From Holtermannia corniformis (Eukaryota; Basidiomycota; Tremellomycetes; Holtermanniales): a stretch of 64,000 nucleotides of DNA. The stretch covers positions 890,783-954,782 of the forward strand of contig BCIJ01000002.1 of NCBI GenBank assembly GCA_001599935.1, in the 5' to 3' direction. The stretch's first letter is position 1. Each line of letters starts with the position of its first letter. Below are positions 41,675-53,339 of the stretch, piece after piece. Position numbers and translations under genes: made by a program. The notes below the pieces were generated by a model. The model searched no databases. It was not told the DNA's origin and saw only the letters and a program-made list of their open reading frames with translations.

Positions 41675-44600
41675 ATGGACGCGGTCAAGTCGGCGCTGCC
41701 AAACGGCTCAAACGGCACTTCGAATGCCGACCCGGCTCAAAGCAAAGGCGCTGGGTTCGCCAACCTCGTCGCGACGCTCAAGCACAAACAAGCGTCGGGT
41801 GATGTCGAGACGGATCGCAAGCTTGAACAGGGGAGAAAGCCGAGCAAGGGTCTGCCGGATACGGGCTTGGCTGTCGAAGCCAACGAGGAGCGTGGGGCCA
41901 ATGGCAGTGGCAAGAACCACAATGACAAGGACCTCAACGGGATGCCGCCACGACAGCGCACAATCTCGGCGAAATCAACCACCGACCCACACGCCCAACC
42001 TCCGAACCGATTCAAAGACCCTCCGATCCTCCCGTCTGAAACCTCGCGCGTCCCAAACCCAACGACCTCTCGAGACGTCGAGTTTCCCACTACCGATTCG
42101 CCGGAAGCGAGCGATTCTGAAGACCTACAAGAGAGAGCTACAAAGCGGACATGGGAGAACACACTGCCGGCGGAAAACGGGTACAGGCCGTCGACGCTCG
42201 GGCCGGCAAAGCACAAAGAGGAGGCGCCGGGGAACAGGAATGCAATCTGGCTCGAGGCGAGGGGTGGTGACTTGCATGTGAGTCGATATCATCGGACCAG
42301 CTGACGATAGTATCACCAACATATCGACCACTCGATCAACGGGCTCGAGCGCGGGCCGGTGCTCGGTATCTCTCATGACGGGGAACACGAGCTCAAGTCG
42401 GACGAGCTGGAGAAGCACGAGGAACGGCAGAGATGGCTTGCGAAAGGCAAAGGTCGCGCTTCGGACGATGCGTTGCAGCGCCCGGTCCCGTCGAGTTTCC
42501 GCTCGGAATCCCACCCGAGGACGTTGACGGGTGATAGTGACGATGGGACGGTTGGGAACGGGACGTGGCGCTCGGCTGTGAATGGCTACACGCCATCGCG
42601 GACACCCAGTGAGCGCCCGTCTCGTCCGTCTCGCTCGCGGTGGTCAACGTTTCGCCAATCCACCGTCGAGACCGAAGGCAGCGAGTCGGACGCAGCGAGT
42701 ACGCGGACGCCGAAACGCCCGCCGAAAGCAGAACCAGCACCACAGGAGCAAGACGAAGACGATGCCAAGGAAACACCTGCGAACCCCAACTCGCCGCAGG
42801 GCAGGGAAAACGCTCAGCGCAAGTGGTCTGCCCTTAAAGGCAAGCTCCTCCCGTCGAGTGCGCACCACATGGCGGGCGCGCGGACGGCGATTGGCCCGGC
42901 GACGGACAAGACGGCCCAAGTGGCCCCTGTGCCGATCACGACTGAACTGCTGTCTGGCCAGCTCGGCGTCATGATGCTGAAAACGTGGCTGGATCGGGAT
43001 GAAGACGGGCGCCGTGCCGTCCCAGTGCTGATCGGCAATATGCGCTTCCGGCTGAGCGAGTCGGTCGGTACTGCAGGCCACCACGGAAGCAAGGGCGGTC
43101 CGGGCGGCGGCATGTTCAAAGTCGAGTGCGAATACGGCGACGGCGCAGTCAAATGGGTCATCTACCGCGAACTGAAGGATTTCGTCTCGCTCCATAGTCA
43201 CTACAAGGCAGCCAACTTTGGGAGCAAAGTGTCAGGCTTGCGTTCGTCCCGTCCGGTCAAGATTCCAGAATTCCCCAAGATCAGCATCCCCCTGCTCAAC
43301 AAGTTTTCTGGAAAAGACAACAAGCAGGCAGAGAAAGAGACCGCGTCGCGCGATAAAATGCTGTCGAAAGCGCAGCACGCGCAAATGGTCCGGAACGCAC
43401 TGGAAACGTATCTCGTCGAGTTGATCCGCGCGGTGGTGAGTCGCTGCGCCACGACCGAGCTGACGACAGGTGTTCCGACCGGAATCCAACCGGCTGTGCA
43501 AGTTTTTCGAGCTCTCAGCGTTGACGTTGGCGCTAGCCCCTCGTGGCGGCTTCCAAGGCAAGGCGGGTTTCCTCAAGATCCTCGGGTCCAACACGAGCCG
43601 GCGGTCCAACCAGCCCGGCCTCACACCGACCAGCTGGAAGCACAGCCGCGAGCCGAAATGGTTCATCGTTCGCGACTCCTACATGGTCGCGACCGACGGC
43701 CCCGAGTCGACCGACATTTACGAGGTGTTTTTGATCGACGGCGACTTCGAGATCGAGCGGCCAAAGCGCGCACTGCGGCAAGGTCTCAACTTGATGTCGG
43801 GAAAGAGCACCGTCCGGTCGGTGTTCAACAAAGACGCCGCTGGCAAAGGCCAAGCGCAGCAAGGGCACGACGAGGTGGATACCAACAACCCGCTCGCGGC
43901 CGACATGATTGAAGCCTCGGGCGAGTCGCGCGATCCCAAGGATCCCGATGGTAACGAGAGGGACGCGAGTCAGCACACTTTCTACCTCGTCAACTCGCAG
44001 CGCAGGCTCAAGTTGGTCGCGAAGAATGTGGTAGGTCGCTGCGTCGGAATGACCTCGCTGACGTACAGCGCCAAATGAACCAATTCATCGCGTCGATCGA
44101 GCGCGTCGCGAGCCACAGCCCGTGGCAGGGCCGTAACCGCTTCGACTCGTTTGCCCCGGTCCGGATGAACGTGGCCGCGCAGTGGCTTGTCGATGGGGTG
44201 AGTCGACCTCGCACGACCTAGCTGACATTAGCGCGACTACTTTTGGAACCTGAGCCGGGCGATCAACATGGCCAAGGACACAATCTACATCCACGACTGG
44301 TGGATCTCTCCCGAGCTCTATCTGCGACGACCCGGCAACGAGCGCTACCGCCTCGACAACCTGCTCAAGCGCAAGGCGGAAGAGGGGGTCAAGATCTTCA
44401 TCATCATCTACAACGAAGTGTCGGACAAGACGACGCCGACTGACAGCGGGTACACCAAGCGCACCTTGACGAATCTACATCCAAACATCTACGTCCAGCG
44501 CTCCCCGTCGCACTTTCAGACCGGCACGTTTTACTGGTCGCATGTGAGTGAGCACCGCACGACCGAGCTGATGGCAGCACGAGAAAATGTGTGTCATCGA

Positions 44601-47364
44601 CGAGACGATTGCGTTTATGGGAGGCTTGGATCTGTGAGTGTCGGATACGCGAGCGCGCTGACGACAGGTGCTACGGCCGGTGGGACACTTCGCAGCACGT
44701 CCTCATCGACGACGACCACGAGGCGCCGTCGGGAGAAAGCGGCCCGGTCTGGCCAGGTGGGTTCGTCCTGTTCGATCGAGCTGACGGCAGGCAAGGACTA
44801 CTCCAACGAGCGGGTCGTCGAGTTCCACACACTCGACAAGCCGTTTGAAGACTCGATCGATAGGAAAAAGGTACCGCGGATGCCATGGCACGATGTTGGC
44901 CTGCAAATCGTCGGCCAGCCCGCGCGCGACTTGTGCAGGCATTTCGTCCAGAGGTGAGTCCTGCTGCCCGACCAAGCTGATTCCAGGTGGAACTACCTGA
45001 TCCGCACAAAGAACCACTCGCGCAAGATGCCGTTCCTGCTCCCTGCTGCCGACTTTACCGAGAGCGAACTCGGCGAGCTCGAGCTCCAAGGCACTTGCGA
45101 GGTTCAAATCTGTCGATCCTGCGGCCCGTGGTCGATGGCGACCAACACCAAGATTGAACACTCGGTGCAGAATGCCTATCTCAAGGGTGGGTCGATCTAC
45201 CACGACCGAGCTGACATTAGCGATCCAACTGTCGGAGCATTTCGTCTACATCGAGAATCAGTTCTTCATTACGTCCACCGTGGTGGATGGCATCCAGATT
45301 GAGAACCAGATTGGCGACGCGTTGGTCGAGAGGATCATCAAGGCGCACAAGGAGGGCACCCCATGGCGCGCGTGTATCGTGATTCCCCTTTTGCCAGGCT
45401 ACACCTATCCCATCGATTCCAACGAAGCGAGCTCGGTCCGGTTGATCCTAGAATGCCAAAACCGGACCATCTCCCGAGGGACGCACTCGATCTTTTCTCG
45501 GCTGCGAAAAGAGGGCATCGATGTAGGTCCAGAGCCAGCAACAAAGCTGACATTAGCCCAACGACTACATTACCTTTTTCTCCCTGCGCGGGTGGGGCAA
45601 GTTTAAGAGCGGCGCGCTCACGACCGAGCAAGTGTACATCCACGGCAAGGTGGGTTCTCTCGGTACGACATCGCTAACGACAGACGATGATCATCGACGA
45701 CCGCCTCGTCATCTGCGGCTCGGCCAACATCAACGAGCGCTCGCAGCGGGGCGATCGCGATTCCGAGTTGGTATCCGTCGTGCGCGACACGGACATGATT
45801 GACAGCGAAATGGCCGGAAAGCCGTACAAGGTCGGGCGCTATGCCCACTCGCTGCGCGTTCGCCTCATGCGCGAACACCTTGGAGTCGACGTCGACGCCA
45901 TCGAAGAGGACCAGCTGATGACGCGCCCGCCGATTGCCGGCGAAGACGATGTGCAAATGTGGGATCCAGATGACGAGCAGGATGATTCCGACGACGAGCA
46001 CCGGGGCATCTCGCGGGTCAAGCATCGCCCCGCCAGAGACCGGCTCATGACCACGATCACGAGCGGACTCCATTCGGTGACCAAGGGGATGAGCGAAAAC
46101 GCCATCAGCAATGTCAAAAAAGGGGCCAACGTGGTGATCAAGCCGGTCGCACTGGTGGCAGGCGCCTCTTCGACGGTCGGTGGGTCACAGGCTGCCAATG
46201 GGCGCGATGAAGAGCGTGAAGATTTCGACAAGGAGGGCAGGCGCGCGGCCGGGTTTGCCGATTCCATGGTCCCGACGATTGAAGAAAAGGTCATTTTCGA
46301 GCGCCGCCCGTCTGCCCAACACCGCGACGGCAAGCCACTGTTCGACCTGATGGAAGACGGCGAGGCTGGCGATGGGCCTGAAGAAGCTGTCGTGCCAGGC
46401 AAGTACAAGCACGGCAATCTCGTCAACGAAGAGCAGGATGGCAACGCAGGCGGCGCTCCAAAGGTCCAGGGCAAGCCAGACGACAAGGAAATGTTTGGCG
46501 AGCCTGCGAATGCCGTTCCAGGCGATGATGCCGCCCCAACGCGGGATACGAAACGCAGCGACGGCAGCGACCAAGAGGCGGCTGCGATTGCCGCGAGGAA
46601 GACACTGCGCAAGCATCTTTCCGCCAAAGTCGGCAACCATCCGTGGACCATGCCAACGCCGACGCCGAAAATCTACCCCGACGCGTTCCGTGATCCCCTT
46701 GCAGAGAGCTTCTGGGACGACCAGTGGATGGCTGCGTGTGTGCACAACGTGAGTCTCTACCCAGCGGCCGAGCTGACGGCAGACGGAAATCTACCGCAAA
46801 GTGTTTCGCTGTATTGTAAGTCAACTTTCACCGACCTCGCTAACAGCAGCCCGACGACCTTGTCACTTCTTGGGCGAGCTACAAGGCGTTTGCCAACCAC
46901 GCGGAAAAGTTCAACAAGGTGCCGCAGGACGTGGCGCCGCAGGGGAGCAGTGGAGACAACCACGAGCCGGTCAAGGTGGTGCACCAAGGTCCCGGGACCC
47001 ACGGAGCGGGTGGTGGCGGCAGCGGCGGTGGCGTCGTGGGCCAAGAGGGCGGCCAAGGCGAAACTCGCCCGTCAGACGTGGTCAACGGCAAGGTCGATGG
47101 CAAGCCAGACGACCTCAAACCGTCTGGCACCGACGAGGCGTGGCACGACTGGGAGCGCGAGCACATGGAGGAGCTTCTCGGCGAGTTGCGAGGGCATCTA
47201 GGTGGGTTCTATCACATGACCGCGCTGACAGCAGTCGTCTACCCGACCCGATTCCTCGAGGCGGAAGACCTGGCCAACAACTTTTTATTCAATGTGAGTC
47301 GCACCTGCACGACCGCGCTGACCTTTAGGCGGACAAGATCTTGCCATTGCCCATTTACGATTAA
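41675..47364 (+). CDS. SPO14: Phospholipase D (Spo14/PLD1 type, PX-PH-HKD)
   Basis: About 16 exons with introns of about 35 bases give roughly 1,700 residues, near yeast Spo14 in length. A long disordered N-terminus (MDAVKSALPNGSNGTSNAD) is followed by a PX domain near residues 430-560 (WVIYRELKDFVSLHSHYKA, VKIPEFPKISIPLLNKF) and a PH-like domain (KWFIVRDSYMVATDGPES, FEIERPKRALRQGLNL). The catalytic core has IYIHDWWISPELYLRRPG, HKD motif 1 HEKMCVID and HKD motif 2 HGKTMIIDDRLVICGSANI, with FVYIENQFFI between. An intron ends directly before the His codon of HKD1. The enzyme cleaves phosphatidylcholine to phosphatidic acid and choline; the yeast enzyme is needed for sporulation membranes. The C-terminus carries a Gly-rich, low-complexity insert and ends ILPLPIYD. 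Confidence 0.93.
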
Positions 47365-47430
47365 TTCACAATATATTGCACATGCATCTACGATTCACTC
47401 GGGGTTGTACATAGACGCTTGGGCTTGGTT
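47364..47430 (+). repeat. Partial copy of the 3' end of the downstream gene
   Basis: The sequence attcacaatatattgca followed by ggggttgtacat and tgggc is repeated at about 47552-47641. The second copy covers the last codons and 3' flank of the low-complexity gene. The first copy lies directly after the phospholipase D stop and lacks part of the coding piece. Confidence 0.75.
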
Positions 47431-47582
47431 CTCGTCACGCAGAGAGTATCACGACGCGCCGCTGCTACTTGATAATAGTTGCACTTGAGCAGGCTCAGCG
47501 CGCCACTTGGCCGGCGCACAGACCAAAGCACAGACATGATCCGCACATTGAGAATTCACAATATATTGCATATGCACAGTAT

Positions 47583-50500
47583 CTACATGCGCTTGATCGA
47601 CCACTCGGGTGGCTCGGGGTTGTACATTGACACCTGGGCCTGAATCTGTTCGACCCACGGGTGGACGACGGTGGCATCGTAGCGCGGCCCGTCGTCGGGG
47701 TCGAGCACCTTGATCGACTCGACGCCATTGTTGGACGGAGGGATCCCCACTGCCTGGCGATAGGCCGCAAGCTCCGAGTCGTCAAACACGGCGACGACCA
47801 TGCCGTTTGCATCGGTCCGGTACGACTTGGGCTTCAGCGGGGGCGGCTCCTTGTTCGTGAGCACGGCAAGAGGCGTGTGGCCTGGGTCGCTCAGTGCGGG
47901 CGAAGGGTCGATCCGGGCTGGTGTCGATGGTGCGGTCGACGGCGTGGGCGGCGTAGGCGTGACCGGGGGCAGTGCCACTGACGATGGGAGAGGTGCCGGG
48001 GGGACTTGAGGGCTCGGCGCAGCAGATCTCGGTGCGCGCGGGTCCATCGGATACGGGTACATCTACTGTCAGTGCCGCTACGACTGTATGCACTCACCAT
48101 CATTGGGTAAGGCGCGCCGTTGGCCTGAGGGAGCGAGTAAAAGTAGGGATACGGCGGCATGACGATGCGCCCGTTGAGATCAAGCTGCATCCCTGGCCAG
48201 AACGGCATGTACGGCGTTTGGGGTCCTGACATGGCGGGCATCCCTGGCATGGCGGGCATGGCGGGCATTCCTGGCATTCCTGGCATCCCTGGCATCCCTG
48301 GCATGGCGGGGAACATGCTGAATGGGACAGACGGCTTGTCGCCAGTGGGAACCGGCGGCATCATGACCGGCGCAAACGCAACCGATCCGTGCGTGGCAGT
48401 TGCGGGTTTGGGCGCGGAGGGAGTTGCTGCCATTTCCACATGCGCTTGAACATGCGCAGACGCGGCTTGGATCGGAGCAGCCGGATTGAACGGCACTGGC
48501 GCTTGGACGGGAGCGACAGCGGGCGCAGGGAACGGCTTGGGAGGAAGAGTGTGAACGGGCTCTTGCTGTTGCGCGCCAGGTTGTGCCGGCTGGCCGAGAG
48601 GCTCTTGTGTGCTTGCTGATTGCGCTGGCGGAGGAATTGGCTGGTTGACCGCTTGCGCAGGGTCAACCGCTCGCTGCGGCTGCTCGAGCCACGGCTGTGC
48701 AGCAGCCGGCTCCGACACCTTCGGCTCGGCCCTCGGCGTCCACGCACGCGCATTGTCAACAATCGTCCCGAGCGAATGCACCGAGCGCGCGCGGTAAGTC
48801 TCGTTCGAGGGCACACGGTTGTGCGAAATGTGATAGCGCTGCTCGTCGACGTAATAAACCTTGTCCTCGAGGTTGTCGGCAACCGTGCGGTTCGTTTCTG
48901 GCAACGGTGTGAGAGGCACAGCAGGTGTGGGCGCTGTGGCATCTGGCCAAGGATCCTGCGGCGTACCGGCGGGAGCCTTGACAGCATCCCAGTCGCTCGG
49001 CGGGCACGATAGCGACGGCCATGCGTCTTCTTGCGATCGAGAGTCGATCGGCTTGGCATCCGAGGCAGTGTCGTTTGCCTGCATATACCGATCCGACCAG
49101 CCGACAGAGAACCCCGGGGTCTGCGAGAGAAACTGCCGATTGTCAGTCAAATGACGAGACTCGATGTACGCACCGAAAGCGCGCGCGGGCTGTCTAGGCG
49201 GTCGTCAAACAGGACATGCCAGCGACCGTCGCTATGCTGCGAAATGTCCTCAATGTGGCCAAACATGCCGCAGTATCGGACCAGGATCTGGCGTCAGCGC
49301 GGCCGAGATTGCCAAACCTACCTCGCGGTCGGATACGTTCGGGCTGCAGTCAATCTCGGGACCTGGCTCGGGCGTACGTCCTGTATGCAAGGCCACGAGT
49401 CGATCGCGTTCGCGCACGGCTTCGGGATCGCTCGGGCGCAGTGCTGCGCGCCAGATGAGGTCGTCGCTTCGCACCGACTTGTACGGGACAATGTCGATGA
49501 TGAGCTTGTTGGGGATTGGCTGCTCGTGCTGTTGTTCTGGCAGCGGCCCGCTCGCCAGAGCCTGACGCGGGCCCGTGAGCTTGACCGTAAACGTGTGGCC
49601 CTTGGCTTTCTCGGCATGGATCTCGATCAAGTTGCCGTCTGGCAGCCTCGCCGAGATGTGCGACTGCATCAGACAGCGCTGCGCTGCCTCGATACTCTGC
49701 CGTCAGCAGTGACAATCACCCAGACACTCACGAAAAAGGTGACATGAGCATGCACTGGCAAACCCGCCGAGTTGCGGAGGATGCGCCTGGACAGTCAGGT
49801 TCGACCTTGGCGAGATGACCTACCTTTGGACGATGCGGCCAAACCGGCTAAAGGTGTCGTTCAGCAAGTGGAACGCGTCGTTGTCGCTGCCGAGGGACCG
49901 GTACGGCATGCTGGGCTGTCAGTCGGGATCAGCAAGACAGGCGACGCACTTGCTGATGAAGATTTGGCGTTGGTTGGTCGATTCGGTTGGGCGTTGCATC
50001 AGCCACCAGCGGTCGTTGGGTTCCGAGGGCTCGGCCGGCGCGCGATGATCGTGGCGAGAGCGACCGCCGTATGCAGTCGTATCGGTCGCAGTCGTGGTGG
50101 CATCCCACGGCTTGCTACGTGCTTCGCGAGCGGCAAACGAGTCGAACCCTTCGCGCCGGGCGTCGATTTTCTCTTGCGCATCGTCAAAGCGGCCGTCTGG
50201 GTGCTGCAGCGATTGCTGGTGACCCCACTGGCGTTGTCGCGTCAAGGGGAGCGCATTGCCGCTGTGGGGACTGGGCCCGGTCGGCTGGTGGCTGATGGGC
50301 GGTAGGGGTGTGCCGGTAGCAGGGTCGGCCTGGGAGGTCAGCGGGCCGATCAGGCAGTGAGTTCACAATGAACAGCAACTGGTGCGGAGTATGAATAATG
50401 CTGTGTTGGAGTTGGCACGGCCTGGAAGCGCGATACAAAGTGACACCTTTGCGATCAGGTCGTCGCGTCCGACACTCTCACTTGGGAGTATCAGAGCTGT

Positions 50501-51135
50501 GAGCCACGTAGAAGCAGAGCACGCAATTTGCCGATCCAACATCTTGTACTCCGTAGCCAGGAATGGCTGCAGACGTGCGTTGGATCGGCAACGTGGTGCA
50601 AACGAGCATGAGATTCATGGGTGCCAGTCGCTGAAGCCAAGCCGTAATCACACCAGGGCCGAGCTCCTCGGCACGTCTGATCATGACGCGCGCGGGCACA
50701 CGACAAAGCTGACCCGACGCACTCACCTCCTTGGCGCCGGTGACAAACACCTCGACTTTTTCAGTGACCCCCATCTCACTGATCCCCCAGCCGCCGTCAT
50801 CGGCCGCTTCAGGCGCCTGGCTAGGGGTCGGCGAGTGCCAGTCATCTTGCTGCAGCGGTCCGAATCGGTTACTGTTGGCCGTGTGCGGCGTGGGTGAGCG
50901 TTGCCAATTGCGCGGCGGCGACGCCTGGTGCGGCGACGGGCCGTTTGGACGCGGCGGGACTTGCGAAAACGGACGCGGCTGGTTGAAGCGGCCTTGGTCC
51001 GAGCCGTAGCCGGTCGGATTGCCTGGCGGTGGAAACGGCGCACGCATCGGTGGGCGGTGACCCGGTGGTTGCGGGTACATTGGCATCTGATCGTCAGCTT
51101 GTGCTGTTGGGTCCGGTAGAGCGCACCGTGCCCAT
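47583..51135 (-). CDS. Low-complexity, probable RNA-binding protein
   Basis: The start is modelled as MGT joined to MPMYPQPPGHRPPMRAPF. A Pro/Gly/Asn-rich N-terminus follows. Folded pieces read GWGISEMGVTEKVEVFVTG, SLGSDNDAFHLLNDTFSRF with GRIVQ, HTFTVKLTGPRQ, NKLIIDIVPYKSVRSDDL and LVRYCGMFGHIEDISQHSDG. These resemble RRM strands and their FGxI turns, so several degenerate RRMs are likely, though I could not verify RNP1/RNP2 motifs. The C-terminal 400 residues are disordered, with an MPGMPGMPGM repeat (coded at 48230-48310), PPYPYFYSLPQ and PPLKPKSYRTD, ending EPPEWSIKRM. About seven introns; one near 50370-50730 is longer than usual. Exon edges between 49700 and 50730 are approximate. Confidence 0.6.
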
Positions 51136-51670
51136 GGCCCTGGATCGCAAGACTGCGGGGTCAGCAAGGTCGGGATGCTGCGATGGACGCACCTGTGGTC
51201 GTCAATGGGCTAGCGAACACTGCCTGCACCCTCGGAAGCATCTCGCGTGATCGCCGCCGCACACACAGGGTCAACCGCACCATGCCCCTATCGCCGAGCC
51301 GTCCTTGCGCGGTGACCGTGACGGCGTGACGCGGCGATCCGGCGGTCAGTGCGTTGCGTCAGGCGTTGCGTCAGTGCGTTGCGTCAGTACATCGTTACTC
51401 GGAGCGTTGTTGCTCATCGTGTCAATGCGTCAGTGCGTCGTGTCAGTGATGCTCCTGGTGCCCACGGCGTCAGCATCCAAGCGTGAGATTGACCCTGACC
51501 TCGGCGGCGGACCTCCTTTGCGGCCTGGACCTCCACCTCCGAGCCCGCGGATCAGAGTGGCCCATTTGTTTGCCTTGCGCTCTTTGGAGCTGAGATCCAA
51601 CCCTCCCGCGCTTCTGCACAATGGAGGACAGGCGTATATCAGCGGCGCAAAGTGATGAGAGTGCGCCATC
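51136..51670. repeat. Intergenic region with tgcgtcag-type microsatellite
   Basis: Between 51345 and 51450 the motif gcgttgcgtcag and shorter gcgtcag units recur about seven times with small variations. The rest shows no supported gene; a plus-strand frame with PLRPGPPPPSPRI is not splice-supported. Confidence 0.55.
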
Positions 51671-51988
51671 ATGTCCACTTCGAGCGCTGTATCGAGTGTC
51701 GTGCAATCGGGGCAATCGCCAGCGTCGAGCATCGCGAGCATCGCGAGCGCCTCGACCGCCTCGACCACCGCGACATCCGTCTCGTCGACCGACCAGCAGG
51801 ACGAGCAGCAGCGGCCACCTTTGCAGGTCCGTGCGCCTGCTACTCTACCCACGGCTGATGGCTTTGCCACCGGTACGTCATTGTTCGCGAACCTTGAAGG
51901 CTCGGGTGCGAGCACGCCAGACGCCGATCAAGAAGAGCCCGTCAGTCCCGGTACCGTCGGAGCGAGCTCGTATTTTCAGCTCGGTTGA
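51671..51988 (+). CDS. Small Ser/Thr-rich protein (105 aa)
   Basis: An intronless ORF starting MSTSSAVSSVVQSGQSPAS, with a Ser/Ala/Thr-rich first half, DQQDEQQRPPLQVRAP in the middle and LFANLEGSGASTPDADQEE near the end, finishing SSYFQLG. It is likely disordered. In style it resembles the small acidic genes at 30-32 kb (short motif, SP pairs, acidic tail), but no direct sequence match is visible. No family recognised. Confidence 0.5.
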   Translation: MSTSSAVSSVVQSGQSPASSIASIASASTASTTATSVSSTDQQDEQQRPPLQVRAPATLPTADGFATGTSLFANLEGSGASTPDADQEEPVSPGTVGASSYFQLG

Positions 51989-52048
51989 GTCGCGCCGCGT
52001 CGAGCTTGCCGCCCTCGAATGGTGCTTGAGCGCTTTCCGGTACTTTAT

Positions 52049-52109
52049 GTTAGATGATGGGGAAGAACCGTGATGCATCTCGCTCGCTACGGCTCTACTT
52101 TGTAGGCTT
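52049..52109 (+). repeat. 60-base dispersed repeat, copy 1
   Basis: It begins gttagatgatggggaag and ends tttgtaggctt. A near-identical copy sits at 63785-63844 in the same orientation. Both copies are followed by palindrome-rich sequence. Confidence 0.85.
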
Positions 52110-52119
52110 CAATCCAGGG

Positions 52120-52282
52120 CATCCGTCGACGGATTTTTGCTTACATAATCTGTCATACGGATCCGTAGCCTTTGAAATCCGTAACAGACGGATCCGTCAA
52201 TGACGGACGGTACGGAATCCGTAATCCGTCAAGCCAAAAAACCCTCTTTACGGACGTGACGGATTCCGTAAAATCCGTAACA
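52120..52282. repeat. Array of ATCCGT/ACGGAT inverted motifs
   Basis: About 160 bases dense in atccgt and its complement. It includes the perfect palindromes atccgtcgacggat (52121-52134) and acggatccgt (52157-52166 and 52188-52197), and the mutually inverted pair tacggaatccgt and acggattccgta. It can fold into several hairpins. No coding potential. Confidence 0.85.
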
Positions 52283-52519
52283 TGTCTGCGTCTCTTGATA
52301 CTTCGGGGGCTTGTCAGACAGTACAATACTGCTGGTTTCGTGATGGCTGCGCTTTCCTGGCATCCGTTTTTGGCGCAGTAAAAGACTGCGCTTGAAAGCA
52401 AGAAAACGCCGTAACGCCGAGAGGGGTTAGCCGTCCCTCAAGCCGTGAACGCTGGCTGGACTTGCAGCAGTGCATACAACCACCTCAACCACCAAAGACA
52501 TCAGCTGCAGACCGACAGG

Positions 52520-52975
52520 ATGAGTGGCAAGGAAGCTCGAGAGCTGGAGCAACAAGTGCTGCTCCTGGAATGGCGCTTTTCGTTGCCTGGTACGTCCTAT
52601 CATGCATCTCGATCTGAATGCATTCCTTGACGTCTTCATACAGAGTTGCAGCGCGTCTATGGCTTTCAGGACGTCACTCAGTTCCACGCCAACACCGACC
52701 ACGACCTCGCCAGCCAAATTGGGTCGTGGAAATCGTGCCTGCAGACGCTGCAGATGCATCTAAAAAATCACCCGGATCGATGGACGGCGCCTGCCGACAA
52801 TGCAGCTCTACTTGGTAATCCGATGAGTGACGACGCGCTCAAAGCCTGGCAGAGGGCAACCAAGGAAGCCTACGCGGCTTGGCGTAAGATTACTGCGAAC
52901 AAGAAAGTCAAACTAAGTGAGAGCTTGTACTGCGGTCGGATCGGTGCTAACAGTAAGCAGTCCGTCGACCTGATC
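52520..52975 (+). pseudogene. Unknown gene cut off by LTR insertion
   Basis: Exon 1 (52520-52589) begins MSGKEARELEQQVLLLEW. A standard intron leads to exon 2 (from 52644): LQRVYGFQDVTQFHANTDH, then SWKSCLQTLQMHLKNHPDRW, LKAWQRATKEAYAAWRKIT and KLSESLYCGRIGANSKQ. The frame runs directly into the 5' LTR at 52976, so the 3' part is missing or displaced; nothing after the 3' LTR continues it. No family recognised. It is one of several small helical accessory genes in this repeat-rich end. Confidence 0.6.
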
Positions 52976-53296
52976 TGTCACGCCTATGGCGGTGTCACGT
53001 GGCGAGTAGCCGCTGCGCGGCGCTCAGAGTGCCACTGGTGCTTTCGCACCACTGTCTGTGCGCTGCGGCTGCGCCGCCGCGCCCCTCGTCTTCCGCGTTG
53101 TCTCCTGTTGTATCTACATCGCTCGAATATTATAGTGCTCTATCTCTATTCTCGCTCGTCGATCCTCCCGGTTCCTCGTAGTGCGGAACCTCGCTTTCCG
53201 CTGCGCAATCGAGAGTCCCGCCCTTCGGAGGTAGATCTTCGCCGATCTCGCCTCAGTCTCCCCGGGTCATCGTCCCCTCTAGACGAGGCCCTCACA
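52976..53296 (+). repeat. 5' LTR
   Basis: It starts tgtcacgcc and ends ctcaca (TG...CA), 321 bases, matching 60421-60741 almost base for base. It contains attatagtgc, a possible TATA region. It cuts the small gene at 52520. Confidence 0.92.
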
Positions 53297-53339
53297 GTAT
53301 ATTCGAGCGTCTTTACTCTCCCTTGCGCAAAAATATAGA

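Noticed and set aside
52120..52282. CRISPR-like array
   Set aside because: Motifs are short, inverted and irregularly spaced, with no constant repeat and spacer lengths; the genome is eukaryotic.
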